From contig NZ_JAQTMS010000011.1 in the NCBI RefSeq assembly GCF_028714215.1, positions 1-41,732 of the forward strand: a stretch of 41,732 bases of DNA, given 5' to 3'. The DNA is from Rhodoferax sp. Its GTDB lineage: Bacteria > Pseudomonadota > Gammaproteobacteria > Burkholderiales > Burkholderiaceae_C. Shown piece after piece: positions 35,532-41,732 of this stretch (within the stretch, counting starts at the first letter, position 1; the number at the start of each line of letters is the position of its first letter). Both the position numbers and the translations under genes were made by a program. The notes beneath the pieces are model-generated. The model did not search any database and was not told the DNA's origin. It worked only from the letters and a program-made list of their open reading frames with translations.

Positions 35532-36806
35532 TTACCGGATGCGCGGCTCGGCCAGCAGTTGTTCGGGCGTTGTGAAATAAGCGGCGGTGGCGCCGCGGGT
35601 TTCGCGTGCCTGCGCCAACTCGTGGCGGGCCACGCTGCGCAGATGCACTTCATCCGGGCCATCGAGCAATTGCAGGGCGCGGCCCCAGGTCCAGAAATAG
35701 GCCAGCGGCGTGTCGGGCGACAAGCCCATGGCGCCGAACACCTGCATGGCGCGGTTCACCACCCGGGTCTGCAAGCGCGCCGTCACCACCTTGATGGCGG
35801 CGACATCGGAGCGCGCCTCGATTTGTTGGCCCCTGTCGAGCCGCCAGGCGGCGCGCAGCACCAGCAGACGGGCCTGGTCGATTTCCAGCCGCGACTCGGC
35901 AATCCACTCCTGCACATTGGCAAAGTCGGCCAGGTATTTGCCGAAGAGGTGACGCTCCAGCGTGCGCTCGCACATCAGCGCCAGCGCCAGTTCGCACTGG
36001 CCGATGGTGCGCATGCAATGGTGCACGCGGCCCGGCCCCAGGCGCGCCTGCGCCATGGCAAAACCGGCGCCCGGCTGGCCCAGCAGGTTGCTCAGCGGCA
36101 GACGCACGTCGCGGAACACAATTTCGCAGTGCCCCTCGGGTGTGTGGTGCTGCATGATGGCAATGTTGCGCTCCAGCGTGACGCCGGGCGTGTCCATGGG
36201 CACCAGCAGCATGCTGTGGCGGGCGTGTTTGGCGGCCTCCTCGTCGGCACTGCGGCACATCACGATCAGCAGTTGGCAATTCGGGTGGGCGGCGCCGGTG
36301 ACAAACCATTTGCGCCCGTTCAGCACCCAGGCGTCGCCGTCCTGGCGGACCCGGGTCTGCAAATTGGTCGGATCGGATGAAGCCACATCCGGCTCCGACA
36401 TGGCAAAAGCGCTTCTGATCTGGCCCTCCAGCAGGGGACGCAACCAGCGCTGGTTCTGCTCTGGCGTGGCAAACAAGTGCAGCAGTTCCATGTTGCCGGT
36501 GTCGGGCGCGCTGCAGTTGAACACCTCCGAGGCCCAGGGCAAGCGCCCCATGATCTCGGCCAGCGGCGCGTACTCCAGGTTGCTCAGCCGCAGGCCGGGT
36601 TCGTCCGGACGCAAACCGGGCAGGAACAGATTCCACAAACCTTCAGCCTTGGCCAGCGCCTTCAGGTCTTCCATGAAGGGCGGCGGGAAGACCGCTTGCG
36701 CGACCGAGCGGTGCCAGGCCGCGTTGTACGGCAACACGTAGCGGTCCATGAAGGCTTCCAGACGCTGACGTAATGCCTGCACCTGCGGTGAATAGTCGAA
36801 ATCCAT
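35532..36806 (-). CDS. Acyl-CoA dehydrogenase family protein
   Basis: A 424-residue flavoprotein of the acyl-CoA dehydrogenase superfamily. The middle domain has FAMSEPDVASSDPTNLQT and GRKWFVTGAAHP. The C-terminal domain carries QVFGAMGLSPDTPLAYFW and LLDGPDEVHLR, a pattern seen in the ACAD10/11-like and related long-chain or branched-chain groups. Exact acyl substrate unknown. It lies 80 bases upstream of speD on the same strand, but functional linkage to it is not evident; with the thioesterase and MaoC-like genes it suggests an acyl-CoA pathway. Confidence 0.92.
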   Translation of the reverse strand: MDFDYSPQVQALRQRLEAFMDRYVLPYNAAWHRSVAQAVFPPPFMEDLKALAKAEGLWNLFLPGLRPDEPGLRLSNLEYAPLAEIMGRLPWASEVFNCSAPDTGNMELLHLFATPEQNQRWLRPLLEGQIRSAFAMSEPDVASSDPTNLQTRVRQDGDAWVLNGRKWFVTGAAHPNCQLLIVMCRSADEEAAKHARHSMLLVPMDTPGVTLERNIAIMQHHTPEGHCEIVFRDVRLPLSNLLGQPGAGFAMAQARLGPGRVHHCMRTIGQCELALALMCERTLERHLFGKYLADFANVQEWIAESRLEIDQARLLVLRAAWRLDRGQQIEARSDVAAIKVVTARLQTRVVNRAMQVFGAMGLSPDTPLAYFWTWGRALQLLDGPDEVHLRSVARHELAQARETRGATAAYFTTPEQLLAEPRIR

Positions 36807-36954
36807 GGCGAGTCCTTCTGCCGAGGCGGTTGATTCGCCTCACAAACCCGGAGTCTGCCCAACTTGCGCCAGTTTGGCTGTCACTTTGGCGCCGCCGGTG
36901 GGCGCACTGTGGCGCTCGGGCGCCGGTGCCGTGCCCAGCACCGGCTGGCTTGCG

Positions 36955-38364
36955 CTATTGCGTGATTTCCAGAAACACCAGGTGGTTCTCTTTGGCCGGC
37001 CAGGTCCGGCCCACCAGCCGCTCCACCGTGTCGGCACGAAACTCCGCAACAATGGCGCGATCCTCCGGCTGGCTCAATTTGATTTTGCTTGAAGCCATGC
37101 CGGCCACGGGGGCCAGCGGAACACCCGGCGGTGGCGATTGGCCGTCAAAAGTGATGCGCTGGCGGGTTGGGTCCAGATAGCCGCGCGGACGCACCAGTTG
37201 AACGATGGAAAAGGCCGCCAGATCGGCGCTGGCAATGCGCTCGGCCTTCAGGTGCACGACATCGCTGCTGCGCGGGAACGGGCTGCGGTAGGTGTGCGTG
37301 GTGGCGTAGCCCGGCGCGCTCACGACAAACTCGTAGGGCACGCCGGAGGCCGCCTGGAACGGACCCCAGCGGCCATCGGCACCGACCACCTTGCTGTGCA
37401 CCGGCCGGCCGACGCGCAAGCCGGTCTCCGGCTGCACCGCATAGACCTCCACCCGAGCGTCTGGCAGCGCCAGGTTGTTGCTGAAGTTGCCGCTGGTGGC
37501 GTCGGTCGAACGCACACCCAGGCCGGTCACCAGGCCATCGAGCACAACGCTTTGTTCAGGCCGAATCCGCAAATTTGCCGGCGCTTGGCCGGTGATGAAG
37601 CGATAGGCCAGATCGAAGGCGTCCGGCGAGAACGAGGTTTCGCGGTGGTCCAGTCTCGGGATCTGGCTGTTTTGCGCGCCTTTGAGCGCTGGGTTGTCAT
37701 AACCGACAAAAGTCGGCTTGCCTTTGGCACCAATCCATGCGCCATCCGGTTGCGAGTATTTGTCGTTGTTGTCCGAGCGGATGGTGAGCCATTTGACCGG
37801 GCCCGTCACTTCATCGCCGGCCGCATTCTTGGGCGCGTTCAGGGCTTTCAAGAAGGCGCCGGTGCCGGCGAACTCGCTGCCCTCCAGATAACCGGGGATG
37901 GCCCACACGCCATGGTTGGGCGTGCCGCCCAGAATGGCATGGCTGACGGTCTTGTCACCGCCACCGTTCTGGATGTAGTTGCGGATCGCATAACCACCGC
38001 GCGAGTTGCCCATCAACACCACCTGTTTGGCACCGGTTTGGGCCAGCACCTTGTCAACCTCGGCCTTCAGGAACGCCATGTGCTGGGTCGTGGAGCTGCG
38101 CCCGGCCTGCTCCTTGGCATCGGCATCGCGGGCCAGCGGGTAGGGCTGCTGCAAGGCGAACAAACGATCCCGCGGCCAGCCGTTGGACTCGAAGCGCCAC
38201 AAGGTGGTTTGCCACAAGGCGGCAGAGTCGCCATTGCCATGCACAAAAACAATGGGCGGCGGCGCGGCGGCCGGCGTCTGGGGCGCGTACGCACAACCGC
38301 CCGAGGCGATGGCCAGGGCCAACGCCAAGGCGGCCGAGGCACCGAGAAAAAGTCGTCTGAACAT
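36955..38364 (-). CDS. Secreted or lipidated alpha/beta hydrolase
   Basis: A 469-residue protein. The N-terminus (MFRRLFLGASAAL, then IASGGC) is a signal peptide with a lipobox-like end. Residues about 45-300 form an alpha/beta hydrolase with the oxyanion VFVHGNGDSA and the nucleophile elbow MGNSRGG. The remaining about 150 residues look like a beta-sandwich, with YEFVVSAPGYATTHTY resembling carboxypeptidase-regulatory-like domains. Probably a lipase or esterase acting outside the inner membrane; substrate unknown. The ATG at 38364 is preferred because the signal peptide begins there; the frame extends 30 codons upstream. Confidence 0.82.
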   Translation of the reverse strand: MFRRLFLGASAALALALAIASGGCAYAPQTPAAAPPPIVFVHGNGDSAALWQTTLWRFESNGWPRDRLFALQQPYPLARDADAKEQAGRSSTTQHMAFLKAEVDKVLAQTGAKQVVLMGNSRGGYAIRNYIQNGGGDKTVSHAILGGTPNHGVWAIPGYLEGSEFAGTGAFLKALNAPKNAAGDEVTGPVKWLTIRSDNNDKYSQPDGAWIGAKGKPTFVGYDNPALKGAQNSQIPRLDHRETSFSPDAFDLAYRFITGQAPANLRIRPEQSVVLDGLVTGLGVRSTDATSGNFSNNLALPDARVEVYAVQPETGLRVGRPVHSKVVGADGRWGPFQAASGVPYEFVVSAPGYATTHTYRSPFPRSSDVVHLKAERIASADLAAFSIVQLVRPRGYLDPTRQRITFDGQSPPPGVPLAPVAGMASSKIKLSQPEDRAIVAEFRADTVERLVGRTWPAKENHLVFLEITQ

Positions 38365-38500
38365 GGCTACTCCAATCAAACAAGAGGTCAACGCAGAGGG
38401 GCAAGAAATTCGGCTAAGGCCCGCCAAGTATCCCACTGGAAGCGCGTTTGACAAATGGGTGCTGCTGGTTTGACGCGCATCATCCCGCCAAGCGTTTAAA

Positions 38501-38518
38501 TGTCCTATTGACAGGACA
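38501..38518. promoter_or_regulatory. Inverted repeat tgtcct-N6-aggaca, candidate GntR operator, overlapping a -35 box
   Basis: Perfect 6-bp arms around a 6-base spacer, 25 bases before the GntR start. It overlaps a consensus -35 TTGACA at 38508-38513. A fair -10, TAGGAT, lies at 38532-38537 with an 18-base spacer. The placement suits autorepression by the GntR protein. Confidence 0.55.
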
Positions 38519-38543
38519 ATGGAACCGTTAGTAGGATGCCGCC

Positions 38544-39338
38544 ATGCCGCAGTCCATGCCGATGACCAAATACCATCAGATTTATCTGTTGTTGCGCGAG
38601 CAGTTGCACGAAGGCAAATTTGCCCAAGGCTTGCCGGGTGAGTTGGCCTTGATGAAGCAATTCTCGGTGGCCCGCGTGACAGTGCGCCGGGCGCTGGAGC
38701 AACTGGCGGCGGAGGGCATGATTTCCCGGGAACCCGGCCGCGGCACCCGCGCCCTTGATGTCAGCACCACCGGTGCACCGGCGCACGCTGAAAAAGGGCA
38801 GCGGGCGCAGCTCACCGGCTTGCTGGAGAACCTGGTCAGCATGGGTTTGAGGACGTCGGTCCGCGTGCTTGAAGTGGAGACCGTGACGGCCTCGGCCAAC
38901 GTCGCTCAGGCCTTGCAGCTGGCGGTCGGCGACCCGGTACAAAAAGCGATTCGCGTGCGCAGCACCAAGGACGGGCCGCTGTCGCACATCACGACTTATG
39001 TGCCGGGCGATATTGGCCGCAAGTTCGGGCGGCGCGAACTCTCTCGCAAACCGATTCTGGTGCTGCTGGAGGAATCCGGCGTCAAGGTCGGTCGCGCGCA
39101 GCAGACCATTTCCGCCAAACTGGCCGATGTGCTGGTGGCCCGGCATCTGGACGTTTCAGTCGGGTCAGCACTTTTGGCCGTGCGCCGTTTGATCTACGAC
39201 GACCAGGAGCGCCCCATCCAGTGGCTGCATGGACTGTATCGACCCGACCGGTACGAATACGAAATGCAGTTGTCGCGGGTTGGCAGCATCGATGCCAAAG
39301 TCTGGGTCAGCAAGGAATTGTCAGCTCAATTTACCTAA
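38544..39338 (+). CDS. GntR-family regulator with UTRA domain (HutC subfamily)
   Basis: A 264-residue regulator. The winged helix-turn-helix spans about residues 10-72 (LALMKQFSVARVTVRRALEQL, followed by SREPGRGTRA). A UTRA ligand-binding domain covers about residues 95-250 (LSHITTYVPGDIG). It lies 31 bases before an ABC uptake operon on the same strand, so it probably controls that operon and itself. If the promoter at 38508-38537 is real, transcription would start near the ATG at 38544, so the message might be leaderless or the true start might be the ATG at 38562. Confidence 0.9.
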   Translation: MPQSMPMTKYHQIYLLLREQLHEGKFAQGLPGELALMKQFSVARVTVRRALEQLAAEGMISREPGRGTRALDVSTTGAPAHAEKGQRAQLTGLLENLVSMGLRTSVRVLEVETVTASANVAQALQLAVGDPVQKAIRVRSTKDGPLSHITTYVPGDIGRKFGRRELSRKPILVLLEESGVKVGRAQQTISAKLADVLVARHLDVSVGSALLAVRRLIYDDQERPIQWLHGLYRPDRYEYEMQLSRVGSIDAKVWVSKELSAQFT

Positions 39339-39369
39339 CAACCTGTCCGTAACTCACCAAGGAACCATC

Positions 39370-40572
39370 ATGACCACACGCCGCCAGTTCGTCGCCCACA
39401 GCGCTGCCACCGCCTCGGCCCTTGCCTTTCCTCTGGTCGCCGGCGCGCAACCCAAGACCGTCAAGATCGGCGTGCTGCACCCGGTCACCGGCGCGCTCGC
39501 CTACTCGGGACAACAATGTCGCGAAGGCGCCCTGATGGCGATCGAGGACATCAACAAGAGCGGCGGTATCAAGTCGCTGGGCGGAGCGAAGATTGAAGCC
39601 TTGCTGGGCGATGCGCAATCGACGCCGCAGGCCGGCAGCGCCGAAATCGAGAAGATGAACGAGGCCGGCGTCTCGGCGGTGGTGGGCGCGTTTGCCTCGG
39701 CCATCTGCCTGGCCACGACCCAGACGGCGGCCAAATACAACCTGCCGCACGTGGTCGACGTCGGTGTCGCCGACCAGATTGTCGAGCGCGGCCTGAAGAA
39801 CACCTTCCGTTTTGGCCCGGGCTACCGCAAGTGCGCCGAGGTGGCGGTGGCCAATCTGCACGTGCTCAACACGGCGGCCGGCAAACCGGCGCGCACCGTG
39901 ATGATCATCCACGAGGAATCCTTGTTTGGTTCCGGCACGGCCAATCTGCTGGCGCGCGAACTGCCCGGTTATGGCTATGAGGTCAAGGAAATCATCAAGC
40001 ATGCCAACCCGACGCGCGACTTCAACAATATCGTGCTGCGCATGAAGGCGGTGAACCCGGACATCGTGATTCCGGCCAACTACTACAACGAATACGCGCT
40101 GCTGGTGCGCACCATGCAGCAGCAAAAGATCACACCCAAGGCCATCTACTCGGTGCTCGGTGGCGCCGCTTCGAGCTACAAGTTCGTCAAGGAGTTCCCG
40201 CAGGCCGCCAACGGCATCATTGACTGCAACCACTGGTTCAACCCCAAGGACAAACGCAGCGCCGAGCTCAAAAAGAGGGTCGAGGCCAAGGGCCTGTTTT
40301 TCAGCTACGAGGTTTTCATGACCTACACCGCCATGCGGCTGCTGGCCGATGCCATCGAGCGCGTCAAATCGACCGAGCGCGCCGCCATCATCGATGCGCT
40401 GGAGAAAAGCGCTTTTGCCGATCACATCATGCCTTACGGCGCGACCAAGTTCGTCAATGGCCAGAACCTCGGCGCGCAGCCCCTGATGACACAGGTGAGC
40501 AAAGGCGACATCAAGGTGATCGTGCCGCGCGAGTACCGCGAGATCGACCCGATCTTCCCGCTCAAGGCCTGA
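39370..40572 (+). CDS. Branched-chain-type ABC transporter substrate-binding protein
   Basis: A 400-residue periplasmic binding protein of the LivJ-like type I fold. The N-terminus MTTRRQFVAHSAAT has a twin-arginine-like motif and a signal peptide ending VAGAQ. The mature start KIGVLHPVTGALAYSGQQ is typical. These proteins bind branched-chain amino acids, but many relatives take up aromatic acids, amides or other carboxylates; the substrate is not clear. AAGGAACC precedes the ATG. It is followed by two permease genes. Confidence 0.93.
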   Translation: MTTRRQFVAHSAATASALAFPLVAGAQPKTVKIGVLHPVTGALAYSGQQCREGALMAIEDINKSGGIKSLGGAKIEALLGDAQSTPQAGSAEIEKMNEAGVSAVVGAFASAICLATTQTAAKYNLPHVVDVGVADQIVERGLKNTFRFGPGYRKCAEVAVANLHVLNTAAGKPARTVMIIHEESLFGSGTANLLARELPGYGYEVKEIIKHANPTRDFNNIVLRMKAVNPDIVIPANYYNEYALLVRTMQQQKITPKAIYSVLGGAASSYKFVKEFPQAANGIIDCNHWFNPKDKRSAELKKRVEAKGLFFSYEVFMTYTAMRLLADAIERVKSTERAAIIDALEKSAFADHIMPYGATKFVNGQNLGAQPLMTQVSKGDIKVIVPREYREIDPIFPLKA

Positions 40573-40585
40573 TCCGGCGGCGCTG

Positions 40586-41470
40586 ATGCTCGATATCGGG
40601 ATCCTGTTCCCGTCCCTCCTCAACGGCCTGACGACGGGGGCCGTCTACGCCCTGATCGCGCTCGGACTGACGCTGATCTACGGCGTGCTGCACATCATCA
40701 ACTTCGCGCACGGCGCGTCCTTGATGCTGGCCTTGTACGGCGTCTACTTTCTGAAAGAGCGGCTCGGGCTCGATCCCTACCTGGCCTTGCCGCTGGTGGT
40801 GCCGGCAATGTTCGTGCTCGGGTACGGCTTGCAGCGCATCGTCATCAACCGCGCCAGCCATGGCCGGGACGAGAACATCTTGCTGGTGACGCTGGGCCTG
40901 TCCATCGTCATGGAAAACCTGGCGCTGCTGTTCTTCAAGTCCGATACGCGCAGCATCGACACCGCCTACACGCTGACCACGATAGCGATCGACATCGGCA
41001 TTGCACAGGCGACGATTTCCCTGCCCAAGCTGGTGGCTTTTGGCGGGGCGCTGGTGACCTCGGCCGCGCTGATCCTGATCGTCGGACGCACCGACCTGGG
41101 TCGCGCCATCCGGGCCGTGGCCAAGGAAAAACACGGGGCCAAGCTGATGGGCATAAACGTCGACCACGTGTATGCCATGAGTTTTGGCATTGGCCTGGCG
41201 TGTCTGGGCGCGGCCGCCTGTTTTCTGCTGCCAGCGTACTACGTCAACCCGCAGGTCGGCGGCGGCTTCGTGCTGGTCGCCTTCACCATTGTGGTGCTGG
41301 GCGGCATGGGCAGTTTCATGGGCGCGCTGCTGGGTGGTTTGCTGATTGGCGTGGTCGAGTCACTGGGCGGCCTGTTTCTGGGCGAGTCGCTGGGGCAGAT
41401 CGGCATCTTCCTGATCTTCATCGCAGTCTTGCTGTTCCGGCCGCAAGGCATGTTCGGGGCCAAGGCATGA
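40586..41470 (+). CDS. Branched-chain-type ABC transporter permease (LivH-like)
   Basis: A 294-residue inner-membrane permease with about eight hydrophobic segments. The N-terminal GAVYALIALGLTLIYGVLHI and the later GRAIRAVAKEKHGAKLMGIN coupling-loop pattern are family hallmarks. It starts 13 bases after the binding-protein stop. Its stop overlaps the start of the next permease gene (ATGA), showing translational coupling. Confidence 0.95.
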   Translation: MLDIGILFPSLLNGLTTGAVYALIALGLTLIYGVLHIINFAHGASLMLALYGVYFLKERLGLDPYLALPLVVPAMFVLGYGLQRIVINRASHGRDENILLVTLGLSIVMENLALLFFKSDTRSIDTAYTLTTIAIDIGIAQATISLPKLVAFGGALVTSAALILIVGRTDLGRAIRAVAKEKHGAKLMGINVDHVYAMSFGIGLACLGAAACFLLPAYYVNPQVGGGFVLVAFTIVVLGGMGSFMGALLGGLLIGVVESLGGLFLGESLGQIGIFLIFIAVLLFRPQGMFGAKA

Positions 41471-41732
41471 GCGCCTTGCAGAAAGAAATGCTGCGCATTG
41501 CCGTCTTCGCGGCGATGGTGGCGCTGCTTCTGAGCAGCGCCGCGTCGGGCGTGGCGCTCAATTTTGTCATGATGGCCCTCTACGCCGCCTTGCTGGCGCA
41601 GGCCTGGAACATTCTGGGCGGTTACGGCGGGCAATTCTCTTTTGGCCACGCGCTGTTCTTCGGCACCGGCGCCTATGTGCAGGCGATCGCGCAACTGCAA
41701 ATAGGCCTGAACCCATGGCTGGCATTGCCCCT
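41467..41732 (+). CDS. Branched-chain-type ABC transporter permease (LivM-like), partial
   Basis: The first 88 codons of a second permease, cut by the window end. The translated start has hydrophobic helices and the LivM-family stretch QAWNILGGYGGQFSFGHA. It overlaps the LivH-like stop by four bases. ATP-binding genes (LivG/LivF-like) are expected further on. Confidence 0.9.
   Translation, partial: MSALQKEMLRIAVFAAMVALLLSSAASGVALNFVMMALYAALLAQAWNILGGYGGQFSFGHALFFGTGAYVQAIAQLQIGLNPWLALP

Overview
The window reads as a chromosomal segment of a high-GC betaproteobacterium, most likely Burkholderiales and probably Comamonadaceae (Rhodoferax/Polaromonas-like). The reasons are the family flavour of the genes (MaeB-type malic enzyme, glutarate catabolism genes, an amgK-rsmE pair divergent from lptD-surA-rsmA, many LysR regulators and branched-chain ABC uptake systems) and the codon use. 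This placement is an inference from sequence alone. I see no rRNA, tRNA, CRISPR array, transposase, integrase or origin.

Layout. 0.2-13.0 kb is core and catabolic metabolism. It holds a membrane protein and a lipoprotein of unknown role; a LysR regulator divergent from an omega-amino-acid transaminase and a CoA-acylating semialdehyde dehydrogenase (beta-alanine-type catabolism); a stand-alone MnmC-type tRNA methyltransferase; alanine dehydrogenase; a flavin reductase; an EamA exporter; and a glutarate unit (CaiB-type CoA-transferase, glutaryl-CoA dehydrogenase, divergent LysR). 13.2-16.5 kb holds malic enzyme and a secreted barnase-like RNase with its barstar inhibitor. 16.8-23.4 kb is the outer-membrane biogenesis and ribosome block: lptD-surA-rsmA on minus, amgK-rsmE on plus.

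23.5-35.5 kb is the accessory region. A plus-strand set (SPFH/SHOCT protein, DUF4178 zinc-ribbon membrane protein, DUF350 protein, membrane-fused spermidine synthase) is followed by a Tat-type FAD oxidoreductase and, further on, by SpeD on the minus strand. Together they look like a polyamine/membrane system. It is interrupted twice. The first interruption (about 28.0-30.0 kb) carries a cytochrome c and a YSC84/SYLF protein, the latter bracketed by two copies of a hairpin repeat. The second (about 31.7-33.4 kb) carries three overlapping or tightly spaced minus-strand genes: a LuxR-type HTH protein whose C-terminus is a double-glycine-leader peptide, a 70-aa double-glycine-leader peptide, and a ClpP-fold exported protease-like protein. 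This second insert is bracketed by a 207-bp direct duplication of the 3-prime end of the FAD oxidoreductase gene, so it appears to have entered the gene end and restored it. It is the best candidate here for an undescribed system: a compact peptide-bacteriocin or signalling cassette.

33.6-41.7 kb is lipid and acyl-CoA metabolism (a MaoC-like protein, a hotdog thioesterase, SpeD, an acyl-CoA dehydrogenase, a secreted alpha/beta hydrolase), then a GntR/UTRA regulator upstream of a branched-chain-type ABC uptake operon that runs off the window end.
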